54,776 nucleotides of DNA, taken from an uncultured Lachnospiraceae bacterium. Its GTDB lineage: Bacteria; Bacillota; Clostridia; Lachnospirales; Lachnospiraceae. Below, one piece after another: positions 35,517 through 45,051 of the stretch (position 1 is its first letter; each line of letters opens with the position of its first letter). The DNA lies in assembly GCA_947176965.1 (NCBI GenBank), contig CAMWSU010000008.1:1-54776 (forward strand), read 5' to 3'. The position numbers and the translations under genes were made by a program. The notes under the pieces are model-generated. The model saw only the letters and a list, made by a program, of their open reading frames with translations. It was not told the origin of the DNA and did no database searches.

Positions 35517-36422
35517 ATGAGACAATTGGAAGAACTGAATCTGGTGGATAACTTTCTGGTGAACAGCCTGACGAGCCACCAAATCTACGGAGAGCCTGCG
35601 GCGCGATGCATCTTGGAGTGCATTTTGGGCAGAAAGCTCGGAAAGATCAAGGTGATTCCGCAGCACTTCATGCAGGGAGAGGATACGGACAAACACGGTA
35701 TCCGCATGGACGTGTACCTTGATGAGGAGGATGGGGAACTGTTCGACATGGAACCCGATAACAACAGCGGAAAAGAGGACGTTGCTGCCCTGCCAAAAAG
35801 GGCTCGGTTCTATCATGCGAAGCTGGATGCCGGAAGCTTGAAAGCGGGAGAAAGATATCGTGCCCTAAGGAATGTCGTTGTGATTTTTATCACGACCTAT
35901 GACCCGTTTGAACTTGACCGGATGGTCTATACGGTTAAGAGTGGCTGTATAGAGGTTCCGGAGTTACCGTATGAGGACGGAGCGCGAACGATCTTTCTCT
36001 ATACGCAGGGAACGAAGGGAAATCCGCCGGAGAGTTTACGGGAACTTCTGCATTACATGGAATATTCGTCAAGGGAGAATGCAAAGACAGAGAACTTACA
36101 AAGACTGCATGAGATGGTAACGGCGGTCAAGCGTGACGGAAAGGTAGGGTTTGCCTATATGAAAAGCTTTGAGATTGAAGAGCGGATACGGGAAGAAGGT
36201 ATTGCCGAGGGAAAAGCCGTTGGACTTGCCGAGGGCATAACCCAAGGGAAAATACATGATATATTAGACCTGCTTAACGATTTAGGCGAGATACCGCCTG
36301 CATTGAAGGAACAGATCACATCTCAGAGGGATACAGAAACCCTCCGTTCATGGCTAAAGCTGGCAGCGAAAGCGGAAAGCGTTGCGGAGTTTGCAAAACA
36401 AATTGGAATGACCTCAAGATGA
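35517..36422 (+). CDS. Rpn family recombination-promoting nuclease / putative PD-(D/E)XK transposase
   Basis: The protein has 301 residues from the ATG at 35517 behind AGGAGG. The N-terminal PD-(D/E)XK-type nuclease domain has GIRMDVYLDEEDGELFDMEP, where other family members show LDVxxxD..DIEMQ; here the final Gln is replaced by Pro. Then follow LPKRARFYHAKLDAG and VVIFITTYDPFELDR, both typical. The C-terminal part carries Glu/Gly repeats (EEGIAEGKAVGLAEGITQG), also usual for the family. Rpn proteins cut DNA and raise RecA-independent recombination. There are no terminal repeats that would make it an insertion sequence. Whether the Pro change spoils activity is unknown. Confidence 0.85.
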   Translation: MRQLEELNLVDNFLVNSLTSHQIYGEPAARCILECILGRKLGKIKVIPQHFMQGEDTDKHGIRMDVYLDEEDGELFDMEPDNNSGKEDVAALPKRARFYHAKLDAGSLKAGERYRALRNVVVIFITTYDPFELDRMVYTVKSGCIEVPELPYEDGARTIFLYTQGTKGNPPESLRELLHYMEYSSRENAKTENLQRLHEMVTAVKRDGKVGFAYMKSFEIEERIREEGIAEGKAVGLAEGITQGKIHDILDLLNDLGEIPPALKEQITSQRDTETLRSWLKLAAKAESVAEFAKQIGMTSR

Positions 36423-36488
36423 TGTGGGTTTGAATTTGAGGGACAGCTTTGATAAAAAGAGCGGCGTGCATTTGCAGCACACCGCTCC

Positions 36489-36524
36489 TTTTATAAATAG
36501 AAAATTTCTCAGTTCGGAAGAATT
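36489..36524 (+). repeat. Dispersed 35-bp motif, copy A
   Basis: This copy matches 45799-45834 with two substitutions and one indel, and 45865-45896 more loosely. The shared core is AAATTTCTCAGTTCGGAAGAA. Each copy leads straight into a hairpin region at a gene end. Confidence 0.65.
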
Positions 36525-36575
36525 CGCCGCAGGCGAATTCTTCGAAAGATTGGCGCATCCGCGCCAATCTTTTTT
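36517..36575. terminator. Double hairpin between the convergent Rpn and buk genes
   Basis: Stem 1 is GAAGAATTCGCC (36517-36528, loop GCA, 36532-36543). Stem 2 is AAAGATTGGCGC (36545-36556, loop ATCC, 36561-36572) with six T at 36570-36575 on the plus strand. Stem 2 starts right behind the buk stop on the minus strand, so it can end both genes, more strongly on the plus strand. Confidence 0.85.
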
Positions 36576-37638
36576 AGTACTCCAGCGCCTTTTCCTCTCC
36601 TGTCATTACGCGGAGTCCGCCCTGTGCGAGCGCTAAAAGCTCATCCTCGCCGGGATAAACCGTGATAGGGGCGATGAAGCCCGTGTGTGCCTTCAGGCTG
36701 TCCACGACATAGCTGTCATACGCGATGCCGCCCGTCATGATAATCTGGTCCACTTTGCCCTCAAGCGCGGCAGCCATTGCGCCGATGTTTTTGGAAATCT
36801 GTAAGCAGAACGCGCTGCGGAGCAAAATAGCGTTCTCGTCGCCGTTATCGCAGAGTTTTTCAACATCACGCATATCGTTGGTGCCGAGATATGCGTTAAA
36901 GCCGCCGTTTCCGACCAGCTTTTTGTAAACTTCTTTTTCAGACAGACCGCTGAAGCAAAGCTTTACCAAAGCGCCGACAGGAACCGCGCCGGAACGCTCA
37001 GGAGAAAAAGCGCCGTCTCCGTCAAGCGCGTTAAATACGTCGATGACCTTACCGCCTCGATGCGCGCCGACGGAAACGCCGCCGCCCATGTGAACCACAA
37101 TGAGATTTAAGGAATCATAAGCCTTTCCGGTCTCCTTTGCGTAACGCTTGGCAACCGCTTTCTGGTTCAGCGCGTGGAAAATACTCGTTCTGGGAAGCTC
37201 CGGACAGCCGGAAATTCTGGCTTCCGGTATCAGCTCATCTACGACGATGGGGTCAACGATATAGGCGGGAATGCCGAGCGAATCGCCGATTTCACGCGCC
37301 AAAATACCGCCGAGGTTGCCTGCGTGCTGTCCCTGTACACCGATTTTTAAGTCTTCCAAAAGCTTGTCTGTAACGGTATAAGTACCGCTCGGAATCGGAT
37401 TTAACAGACCGCCGCGTCCGACAACAACCTGAAGGGATTTCATATCAAAACCCTTATCCGCAAGGAATGATGTAATGATATTTTTACGAAAATCCTTCTG
37501 ATCGATGATGGAAGCAAACTGAGCGATCTCTTCTGTAGAGTGGCGCAGCGTCTCGTCAAAAAGAAGCGTTTCGTCCTCAAATACGCCGATCTTGGTTGAC
37601 GTAGAGCCGGGATTAATGATCAAACTTTTCACTGCCAT
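36574..37638 (-). CDS. buk: Butyrate kinase
   Basis: The protein has 354 residues, matching butyrate kinase (about 355) and not acetate kinase (about 400). It opens [19 protein letters not shown], with [15 protein letters not shown], the family hallmark, and [17 protein letters not shown]. The start complement lies at 37636-37638 with AAAGGAAAG upstream. It turns butyryl phosphate and ADP into butyrate and ATP. It is the second gene of the ptb-buk operon, 19 bases behind ptb, and finishes the pathway whose upper part is at 8.4-14.6 kb. Confidence 0.95.
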   Translation of the reverse strand: MAVKSLIINPGSTSTKIGVFEDETLLFDETLRHSTEEIAQFASIIDQKDFRKNIITSFLADKGFDMKSLQVVVGRGGLLNPIPSGTYTVTDKLLEDLKIGVQGQHAGNLGGILAREIGDSLGIPAYIVDPIVVDELIPEARISGCPELPRTSIFHALNQKAVAKRYAKETGKAYDSLNLIVVHMGGGVSVGAHRGGKVIDVFNALDGDGAFSPERSGAVPVGALVKLCFSGLSEKEVYKKLVGNGGFNAYLGTNDMRDVEKLCDNGDENAILLRSAFCLQISKNIGAMAAALEGKVDQIIMTGGIAYDSYVVDSLKAHTGFIAPITVYPGEDELLALAQGGLRVMTGEEKALEY

Positions 37639-37657
37639 AGAAATATCTTTCCTTTCT

Positions 37658-38575
37658 TTATTTTTGCATCTGCTCCGCCATGACCGCCGCAAGCGCGATG
37701 GAATTGACCTTCGTCTCGCAGGTGTCGGAGCGGGAGGTTAAGATGACCGGAGCCTTCGTGCCGGTCAGAATGTTACCGTTCTTAATGCCGGGAACAAGAT
37801 GTACCAGTGATTTATAAACCAGATTGCCCGCGTGGATGTCAGGGAAAAGAAGAATATCCGCGTCGCCCGCGACCTTGCGGTTCTGCGCGTTCTTTTCGAT
37901 GGCGGCGTTTATGTCGATGGCAATGTCAAAGGAAAGCGGACCGTCAACGATGCAGCCGGTGATCTCGCCCTCGTCGTTTAAGCGGGTAAGCTCCGCAGCC
38001 TCCACTGTTGTCGGCATTTTCGGATTGACAAGCTCTACGGCGGCAAGCGGCGCAACCTTCGGGCAGTCGATACCGCAGGCATTTGCAACTTCCACAGCGT
38101 ACTTGATGATAACTTTTTTATCCTCCAGCGTCGGATACGGGATAAACGCTACGTCAGTTAAAAAGAGAAGTCGGGGAATGCCGGGAATCTCGAACACGCA
38201 TACATGGGAAAGTGCCGCTCCAGTGCGGAGTCCGACTTCTTTGTCAAGGACGCTCTTTAAGAAGGTCTTCGTATCGAGCAGCCCTTTCATGTACATATCA
38301 GCCCGTCCCTCATGAACCTGCTTTACCGCAGTTAAAGAAGCGGTCACCGTATCCGGTTCATTGATGATCTCATAATCGTCCATATTCATGTTAAGGGAGG
38401 CGCCGATCTCGCGGATCTTTGCCTCGTCGCCGACAAGGATCGCATCTGCAATGCTCCGCTCCTTCGCCGCTTTGACGGCTTCCAAAACCGCCAGATCCTG
38501 CGCTACGGCAACGGACAGACGCTTCTTACTGCAAGTGGATACTTTGGATAATAAATCGTCAAAACTTTTGCTCAT
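37658..38575 (-). CDS. ptb: Phosphate butyryltransferase
   Basis: The protein has 305 residues and belongs to the PTA_PTB family: [54 protein letters not shown] and the C-terminal [23 protein letters not shown] segment in part. It exchanges CoA of butyryl-CoA for phosphate. Of two near starts, the one at 38575 stands ten bases from GAGGT; the one at 38584 touches the site. It is transcribed away from secA, with the shared control region at 38576-38809. Confidence 0.94.
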   Translation of the reverse strand: MSKSFDDLLSKVSTCSKKRLSVAVAQDLAVLEAVKAAKERSIADAILVGDEAKIREIGASLNMNMDDYEIINEPDTVTASLTAVKQVHEGRADMYMKGLLDTKTFLKSVLDKEVGLRTGAALSHVCVFEIPGIPRLLFLTDVAFIPYPTLEDKKVIIKYAVEVANACGIDCPKVAPLAAVELVNPKMPTTVEAAELTRLNDEGEITGCIVDGPLSFDIAIDINAAIEKNAQNRKVAGDADILLFPDIHAGNLVYKSLVHLVPGIKNGNILTGTKAPVILTSRSDTCETKVNSIALAAVMAEQMQK

Positions 38576-38743
38576 TTGTTCCATACCTCACTCTTTGTCT
38601 TTTTTTACCTCAAATATAGCACCACGGCGGACAAAGGTCAAGGTGAGGGTGAGCCAAAAAGTAACGATATGACCGCATTTTTACAAAAAAATTTATCGGT
38701 TGGAGCGTGCAATTTCGTTCATAGAATGTTCATATGCCTTGGG

Positions 38744-38772
38744 TTGAATAAAAATAAGGAATCTGTTACAAT
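38744..38772 (+). promoter_or_regulatory. Promoter of secA
   Basis: TTGAAT (38744-38749), 17 bases, TACAAT (38767-38772); the secA start is 37 bases further. Confidence 0.72.
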
Positions 38773-38809
38773 AGGCATTAGGTTTGTCAGAAAGGACAGG
38801 TTTACCGAT

Positions 38810-41377
38810 ATGGGTTTGATACAGAAGGTGTTTGGTACGCATAGTGAGCGAGAATTAAAGCGCATTATGCCGCTGGTAGATCGGATTGAGGAGCTTCGGC
38901 CGTCCATGATGGAGCTTTCGGATGACGAGCTGCGCGAGAAAACAAACGAGTATAAGAAGCGGGTACAGCAGGATGGGGAGTCGTTGGATTCCGTACTGCC
39001 CGAGGCGTTCGCCACGGTCCGCGAGGCGGCGAGGCGCGTCTTAAATATGGAGCATTACAGGGTGCAGCTGATCGGCGGGATCGTCATGCATCAGGGGCGT
39101 ATCGCCGAGATGCGGACCGGTGAGGGCAAGACGCTGGTCGCAACGCTTCCTTCTTATTTGAATGCGTTGGAGGGAAAAGGCGTTCACGTCGTTACGGTCA
39201 ATGATTATTTGGCAAAACGTGATGCTGAGTGGATGGGACAGGTGCATGAGTTCCTTGGGTTAAAAGTGGGTGTCGTTCTTAACTCCATGAAGCCTGATGA
39301 GCGCAGGGAAGCATATGCCTGCGACATTACTTATGTGACGAATAATGAGCTTGGCTTCGATTATCTTCGTGATAACATGGTCATTTATAAAGAACAGCTC
39401 GTGCTCCGCGATCTGCACTATGCGATCGTCGATGAGGTCGACTCCGTGCTCGTGGATGAGGCGCGGACGCCGCTCATCATTTCCGGACAGAGCGGAAAGT
39501 CCACTTCGCTCTATGACGCCTGTGATATTCTTGCGCGCCAGCTTGAGAGAGGCGAGGATATGGAGGAGCTTTCCAAGATGGATGCCATCATGGGTGTGGT
39601 GAGGGAAGAAACGGGCGACTTCATTGTCAACGAAAAAGATAAGGTCGTGAACCTGACCGAGCGCGGCGTCAGCAGGGTGGAGCAGTTCTTCCATATAGAG
39701 AACCTTGCGGACCCCGAAAATCTGGAAATCCAGCATAATATTATTCTTGCGCTGCGTGCGCATAACCTCATGCACCGCGATCAGGACTACGTTGTGAAGG
39801 ACGATCAGGTACTCATTGTTGATGAATTTACGGGGCGTATCATGCCGGGACGCCGTTATTCCGACGGTCTGCATCAGGCGATCGAGGCAAAAGAGCATGT
39901 GAAGGTAAAGCGGGAGAGCAAGACGCTTGCCACGATCACATTCCAGAATTTCTTTAATAAATTTGATAAAAAAGCAGGCATGACGGGTACGGCGCTCACA
40001 GAGGAGAAGGAGTTCCGCGATATTTACGGAATGGACGTTATTGAGATCCCGACGAACCGGCCGGTCATCCGTGAGGATTTACAGGATGCCGTCTACAAGA
40101 CAAAGCGCGAGAAGCTGAACGCGATCTGCGATGCGGTTGCGGCGGCGCATGAAAAAGGTCAGCCGGTGCTTGTCGGCACGATCAACATTGATTCGTCCGA
40201 GGTCATCAGCGCGATGCTGACGAAGCGCGGCATCCCGCATAAGGTCCTGAACGCAAAATTCCATGAGATGGAGGCGGAGATCGTCGCGGACGCGGGTCTG
40301 CACGGAGCCGTCACGATCGCAACGAACATGGCGGGACGTGGTACGGATATTAAGCTGGACGACGAGGCAAAGGCGGCGGGCGGATTAAAGATCATCGGTA
40401 CGGAGCGGCATGAGTCGAGACGAATTGATAACCAGCTCCGCGGACGAAGCGGTCGTCAGGGAGATCCGGGTGAGTCAAAATTCTATATCTCTCTTGAGGA
40501 CGATGTCATGCGACTGTTCGGTTCCGAGCGTCTGATCAGTATGTTTAACGCACTGGGAATCCCGGAAGGGCAGGAGATCGAGCATAAGATGCTCTCGAAA
40601 GCGATCGAGAACGCACAGAAAAAGATTGAGAGCAACAACTTTGGGATCCGTAAGAATCTGTTGGAATACGATCAGGTCAACAATGAGCAGCGTGAGATCA
40701 TTTATGCCGAGAGGCGGCGCGTGCTTGACGGCGAGAGCATGCGGGATGTCATTTACAAAATGATTACCGACCTTGTGGAAAATGCCGTCGATATGGTGAT
40801 CGGCGACGATGCGGAGCCGGAGGAGTGGAATCTGACGGAATTAAATTCCGTGCTGCTCGGCAATGTGCCGATCGAGCCGGTGATCTTGGGACGTGTGGAG
40901 AACCGCACGAAAAACGGCTTAAAGCAGCAGCTTAAGGAAGAGGCGGTCAGACTCTATGAGAGTAAGGAGGCGGAGTTCCCGGAGCCCGAGGCAATCCGTG
41001 AAATCGAGCGCGTCGTTCTGCTGAAAGCGATCGACCGCAAATGGATGGATCATATCGACGATATGGATCAGCTTCGTCAGGGTGCGGGACTTGCGGCGTA
41101 CGGACAGCGGGATCCGCTTGTGGAATATAAGATGAACGCTTACGAGATGTTCGATGCGATGACAGAGAACATCAAGGAGGAGACCGTGCGCATGCTGTTC
41201 CATGTCCGCATCGAACAGAAGGTGGAGCGTGAGCAGGTTGCAAAGGTAACGGGCACGAACAAAGACGATTCCCTGCAAAAAGGACCTGTCAGACGCGCCA
41301 ACGCCAAGATTTATCCGAACGATCCGTGTCCGTGCGGAAGCGGCAAGAAGTATAAGAACTGCTGCGGAAGGAAATAG
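38810..41377 (+). CDS. secA: Preprotein translocase ATPase SecA
   Basis: The protein has 855 residues from the ATG at 38810, the usual [15 protein letters not shown] start; the frame is open further upstream but that part overlaps the promoter. Walker A is [11 protein letters not shown], the DEAD-type box is [16 protein letters not shown], helicase motif [14 protein letters not shown] and [17 protein letters not shown] follow. The C-terminus has the SecB/ribosome-binding zinc finger [14 protein letters not shown]. It drives secretion through SecYEG. A 111-bp inverted-repeat element and a DUF4303 gene separate it from prfB, its usual neighbour. Confidence 0.97.
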   Translation: MGLIQKVFGTHSERELKRIMPLVDRIEELRPSMMELSDDELREKTNEYKKRVQQDGESLDSVLPEAFATVREAARRVLNMEHYRVQLIGGIVMHQGRIAEMRTGEGKTLVATLPSYLNALEGKGVHVVTVNDYLAKRDAEWMGQVHEFLGLKVGVVLNSMKPDERREAYACDITYVTNNELGFDYLRDNMVIYKEQLVLRDLHYAIVDEVDSVLVDEARTPLIISGQSGKSTSLYDACDILARQLERGEDMEELSKMDAIMGVVREETGDFIVNEKDKVVNLTERGVSRVEQFFHIENLADPENLEIQHNIILALRAHNLMHRDQDYVVKDDQVLIVDEFTGRIMPGRRYSDGLHQAIEAKEHVKVKRESKTLATITFQNFFNKFDKKAGMTGTALTEEKEFRDIYGMDVIEIPTNRPVIREDLQDAVYKTKREKLNAICDAVAAAHEKGQPVLVGTINIDSSEVISAMLTKRGIPHKVLNAKFHEMEAEIVADAGLHGAVTIATNMAGRGTDIKLDDEAKAAGGLKIIGTERHESRRIDNQLRGRSGRQGDPGESKFYISLEDDVMRLFGSERLISMFNALGIPEGQEIEHKMLSKAIENAQKKIESNNFGIRKNLLEYDQVNNEQREIIYAERRRVLDGESMRDVIYKMITDLVENAVDMVIGDDAEPEEWNLTELNSVLLGNVPIEPVILGRVENRTKNGLKQQLKEEAVRLYESKEAEFPEPEAIREIERVVLLKAIDRKWMDHIDDMDQLRQGAGLAAYGQRDPLVEYKMNAYEMFDAMTENIKEETVRMLFHVRIEQKVEREQVAKVTGTNKDDSLQKGPVRRANAKIYPNDPCPCGSGKKYKNCCGRK

Positions 41378-41433
41378 AAGGGTGCGTTTGGCAGAATCCT
41401 CGGCTAAAGGTACTGTAGTCATAATGCGATGAT

Positions 41434-41544
41434 CGATTGCACAAAAGAATTTGTGCGCACGCCATTGCACAGAGCATTCCGATAAGCCTCTGAATGCGAA
41501 CATCGTGCAAAAAGTCGTTTGCTCAAGTTCCTTTTGTGCAATCG
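41434..41544. repeat. 111-bp element with 14-bp perfect terminal inverted repeats
   Basis: CGATTGCACAAAAG (41434-41447) and its exact complement CTTTTGTGCAATCG (41531-41544) bound 83 bases. The repeats go on imperfectly inwards (GAATTTGTGC against GAACTTGAGC). It has no coding capacity and lies between secA and the DUF4303 gene. It may be a MITE-like remnant or simply a long-range RNA stem. Confidence 0.5.
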
Positions 41545-41581
41545 GCAAAACGAAAGGCATCCTGGCATGAGGAGGATCAAA

Positions 41582-42073
41582 ATGGATACCGCTATATTTG
41601 ATCAATTTGCTCAGGGCTGTTCCAAAGAATTACCATATGAAATCGACAAGATACTGAGTGATGCGAAAGGTAAAAAAGCATGTGCGATCGGTTTTATAAC
41701 AACAGATGATTTCTACGGTTTTTATCTGACATGGGATTACAGCAACAACATAAATGAGTATTTTGAGTGGGAAAAGAGCTTGAACCCAAATTTCCTTTAT
41801 CAACCTGTTGTAGACATTGTTGAGGCTTGCGATAATGTTGATCTTTGCAATCCGTCAGATGAAAAGTGGGAGTTTGCACAAACATTGCTTTCTGTATTGG
41901 AAAAATGCATCAAACAAATTCGAGAAGAAATATTTCAAAAAAGCGGCTTTAAGAGAGAAGATATTCTTTTCTTTTCTACAATGAGTGATGGCGACTATAT
42001 TCAGGAAATGATGGATGCGTCTGTTAAAATGTTTAATGCTCCGGAAACTCTTGAAATATATGGAATGATATAG
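41582..42073 (+). CDS. DUF4303 family protein
   Basis: The protein has 163 residues from the ATG at 41582, behind GAGGAGG. It matches by eye the DUF4303 pattern: a soluble alpha/beta protein with ACAIGFITTDDFYGFYLTWDYSN in pieces, NPNFLYQP and FFSTMSDGDY. No catalytic motif is seen. Such proteins are often carried as immunity-like or accessory genes, but the function here is unknown. It is AT-richer than secA and prfB and looks inserted between them. Confidence 0.7.
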   Translation: MDTAIFDQFAQGCSKELPYEIDKILSDAKGKKACAIGFITTDDFYGFYLTWDYSNNINEYFEWEKSLNPNFLYQPVVDIVEACDNVDLCNPSDEKWEFAQTLLSVLEKCIKQIREEIFQKSGFKREDILFFSTMSDGDYIQEMMDASVKMFNAPETLEIYGMI

Positions 42074-42165
42074 TGAAAATTCAAATTTGTTGACTGTTGA
42101 TAAAATGATATGGGGAAACAGGTTCAAAAAAAATAAGTGAAATAAAAGAAAGAGGGTGACGTTAA

Positions 42166-43306
42166 GTGGTAGAATTAGATAACCTGCGCTTAGAGCTGCA
42201 GGCATATGAAACACCTTTAGCGGAAGTGAGGGATTCACTTTGACTTAGCAAATAAGGCAAAGCGGATCGAAGAATTAGAGCGCGAGATGGAGGAGCCGTC
42301 CTTCTGGGATAATCCCGAGCGTTCTAATCAAAAAATGAAAGAATTAAAAAACATGAAGGATACCGTCTCGCAGTTCCACGAGCTGGAGACACAAAAAGAC
42401 GATATTCTGACGCTAATCGAGATGGCGAACGAGGAGAACGACGAAAGCCTTGTGCCGGAAGTGCTGGAGGAATATGCTTCTTTTCAGGAGGTATTTGAGA
42501 AACTCCGCATCAGCACACTCTTGTCGGAGGAGTATGATAAGTACAATGCCATCTTAAAGCTTAATGCGGGTGCGGGCGGCACGGAGAGCTGCGACTGGTG
42601 CAGCATGCTTTACCGCATGTATACACGCTGGGCGGAAAAACGAGGATTTGCGGTCGAGGTACTCGACTACTTAGACGGTGACGAGGCGGGAATCAAGTCC
42701 GTGACCTTTCAGGTAAACGGAGAGAACGCCTACGGCTACTTAAAGTCGGAGAAGGGTGTACACAGGCTTGTGCGTATCAGCCCGTTTAATGCGCAGGGCA
42801 AGCGGCAGACCTCCTTTGTGTCCTTGGACGTCATGCCCGATATTGAGGAAGATCTCGATGTGGAGATCCGCGATGAGGATATTCGGATTGATACCTACCG
42901 AAGCAGCGGCGCGGGCGGACAGCATATCAATAAGACATCCTCTGCGATCCGGATCACGCATTTTCCGACCGGTATTGTGGTGACGTGCCAGAATGAGCGC
43001 TCGCAGTTTCAGAATAAAGACAAAGCGATGCAGATGCTCAAGGCAAAGCTGTACATGTTAAAGAAAGAGGAGAATGCGGATAAGCTCTCCGATATTCGCG
43101 GCAATGTGACGGAGATCGGCTGGGGCAATCAGATCCGTTCCTATGTCATGCAGCCGTATAAGATGGTGAAAGACTTGCGCACGGGCGAGGAGTCCGGCAA
43201 TGTGGATGCCGTGATGGACGGCGCGCTCGATCCGTTTATCAACGCGTATCTGAAATGGAAGAGTGTCGGCGGCAGCATTGCCGTGACGGAGGATCTGCCG
43301 GACTAA
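42166..43306 (+). CDS. prfB: Peptide chain release factor 2 with programmed +1 frameshift
   Basis: The gene starts with GTG at 42166 and encodes 379 residues after a +1 shift. The first frame reads VELDNLRLELQAYETPLAEV and ends in CTT TGA at 42238-42243; skipping one T and reading GAC from 42242 continues DLANKAKRIEELE, the standard RF2 sequence. GAGGG a few bases before the slip site acts as the internal Shine-Dalgarno. This is the known autoregulation: low RF2 favours the shift at UGA. The protein has the UGA-reading SPF motif in RISPFNAQGK and GGQ in SGAGGQHINKT. A frame starting at 42287 would be an artefact. Confidence 0.96.
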
Positions 43307-43307
43307 A

Positions 43308-43455
43308 AAAGGAACGTCAGTTCCTATCAGAACTAACCGTTCCTTTCAAAGAATCCGCAAGGCGGATTCTTTTGGAAATAAAAAATATCCGCGAGTTTGC
43401 GAAGCAAACCTCGCAAAGAAGGCCGAAAAATGGAAACATTTTTCGGCCTTCTTTT
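43308..43455 (+). terminator. Four consecutive hairpins after prfB
   Basis: (1) AAAGGAACG 43308-43316 with 43338-43346, enclosing AGTTC/GAACT. (2) AAAGAATCCGC 43348-43358, loop AAG, 43362-43372. (3) GCGAGTTTGC 43391-43400 with 43404-43414, one bulge. (4) An 18-bp stem 43415-43432, loop GAAA, 43437-43454, with T-run. The last is a full intrinsic terminator; the others are unusual additions. Confidence 0.85.
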
Positions 43456-43517
43456 GTGTTGTGATTTGGTTTGGGAAATGGGCTCTGATATGCAAGTATG
43501 CATAACGCACGTGTTTG

Positions 43518-44255
43518 TCACCTTGCAAGCTCGAGCGTGCGCCCTTCCTGATATAAGCGCAGGAGTTGTGCACCGTCACGCTCTAATATGTATTGCCTGC
43601 CGTCGCAGACAATTTCCTGACCGCAGAGAATTTTGGGATTGCGGCGGGTAAGCTCCTGCATGATCTCATTGGCAAGCGTTACTTTTCTGCTGGTTTCCGT
43701 GACGAGGTTCACCGCCAGGGCTTCCTTATCCTGTACGGTTAAAAACGCCATGCACCAGATATCCGTGCTGTCGGAGAATGCAACCGCGATGATGTCTTCC
43801 AAACGCCGAACATAAGGGGATACCCCGTTTATGACCACATAATGCTCTGTGAAAAAGCCGGCAATATAGCTGTCCTTCGTGGTGTTTGGAAATCTGCAGG
43901 TCACAATGGTAGTGGATGGGGAAACCAGCTCGCGATCGACTTGCTGCAGTTCCCCTTCCGAGAAACCGGTCTGTTCCTGATAATACGAAAGCCAGGAAGC
44001 AGTTCGCTTGTTCTTTAGAACGATTCCCAATACAAGGAGTAAAAGACCGGGTGCTGATACGGCGGCTGCTATGACGAAATTAGGATCGGATAGCAAGGAG
44101 AGAATGGAAATGGGGACTGTAAAGATCAAAAGAACGATTGCCCCGGCAATCAGACCTTTTCCGCCGCCCTTGTCAATTCGGATGGATTTTAAGATGCTGT
44201 CCTTTCCTTTTTTCCTCATTTTTTGATAGAGTTTGTGTTCTGTGGATGCGATCAT
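43518..44255 (-). CDS. Membrane protein of unknown function (245 aa)
   Basis: The protein has a basic cytoplasmic start (about 1-33), two hydrophobic helices (about 34-56 and 60-80) and a cytoplasmic domain of 160 residues with no known motif. AAAGGCGG precedes the start on the minus strand. It lies 37 bases behind the 221-residue membrane protein and probably belongs to one operon with it and the DUF975 gene. I do not recognise a family. Confidence 0.68.
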   Translation of the reverse strand: MIASTEHKLYQKMRKKGKDSILKSIRIDKGGGKGLIAGAIVLLIFTVPISILSLLSDPNFVIAAAVSAPGLLLLVLGIVLKNKRTASWLSYYQEQTGFSEGELQQVDRELVSPSTTIVTCRFPNTTKDSYIAGFFTEHYVVINGVSPYVRRLEDIIAVAFSDSTDIWCMAFLTVQDKEALAVNLVTETSRKVTLANEIMQELTRRNPKILCGQEIVCDGRQYILERDGAQLLRLYQEGRTLELAR

Positions 44256-44292
44256 AGATTGTTCCGCCTTTCTTTATAAGATTACTGTTTTC

Positions 44293-44958
44293 TCAGTTTC
44301 CTTTCCGAGAGCGATTTTTGATCAACAAAAACCCGCCGATTATGACGCTGACCAAGCCGACTATAAGGCTGCCGAATGGAATGCCGGGCTGCAGGAGCAG
44401 CTTCAGCGTATAGTTGTCACGCCTGTCACAAAGGTATTCCGCATTAACACTCAGCATATTGGAACCTTCGGCATCTGCGTATCCGGCGCCAAATATGGTA
44501 AAGAAGGAGTCCGCTTGGTAAGGGAGTTCCTCCAAAGGCCTCAGATGAAAGTATCCGCTCACCGTCAAATCAAGCTCCTTGCCGAACTGATCTGAGAATT
44601 CAATGCTCTGTATTACCCACTCATTTTTGCCGGGAGTAAACGAAATGATCCATTCGTTTTCATCCATATCGAGAAATTTTGCGATACAGTATATCTGGTC
44701 ATTGTCAGCATCCGTTTTGGCATGCAAAATCTGCAGATTCTCTATGTAATAAACTTTTAGGGGATGATAAATTTGTCCGGCTTTTACCTCGTCTCCGTGC
44801 AGATCCGCCACATTGTCCGCATGGAACGGAAGGATAAACAGCGTATATATTAAAAAAGCCAAGCCAAGTAAAAGCAGCCATTTCCCACTGTGAAGGTCGT
44901 TATGTTTTTTACGCTCACGAGAGAAATTTTTTTTGTATTCTTCATAACTTTCATTCAT
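44293..44958 (-). CDS. Membrane protein with extracytoplasmic domain (221 aa)
   Basis: The start with complement at 44956-44958 (MNESYEEYKKNFSRER) is preferred because GGGAG lies ten bases before it; the frame is open to 45021. One helix near 28-45, an extracytoplasmic domain of about 130 residues with many acidic and aromatic residues, and a second helix near 195-213 form a simple hairpin topology. Unknown function. Middle gene of a likely minus-strand operon. Confidence 0.65.
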   Translation of the reverse strand: MNESYEEYKKNFSRERKKHNDLHSGKWLLLLGLAFLIYTLFILPFHADNVADLHGDEVKAGQIYHPLKVYYIENLQILHAKTDADNDQIYCIAKFLDMDENEWIISFTPGKNEWVIQSIEFSDQFGKELDLTVSGYFHLRPLEELPYQADSFFTIFGAGYADAEGSNMLSVNAEYLCDRRDNYTLKLLLQPGIPFGSLIVGLVSVIIGGFLLIKNRSRKGN

Positions 44959-45051
44959 AAATGCTGTACTCCCGATAAATCTTATTTGCTGCTGTTCAGA
45001 GCCAAGCACAGTTCCATACAAGTCGATTCCGATATCCGGTCAATGCAGCTT

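Noticed and set aside
35517-36422. Complete insertion sequence around the Rpn-type gene
   Set aside because: No terminal inverted repeats or target duplications were seen at either side.
42287-43306. Release factor 2 starting at 42287
   Set aside because: The N-terminal RF2 sequence is present in front in another frame, joined by the standard CTTTGAC shift.
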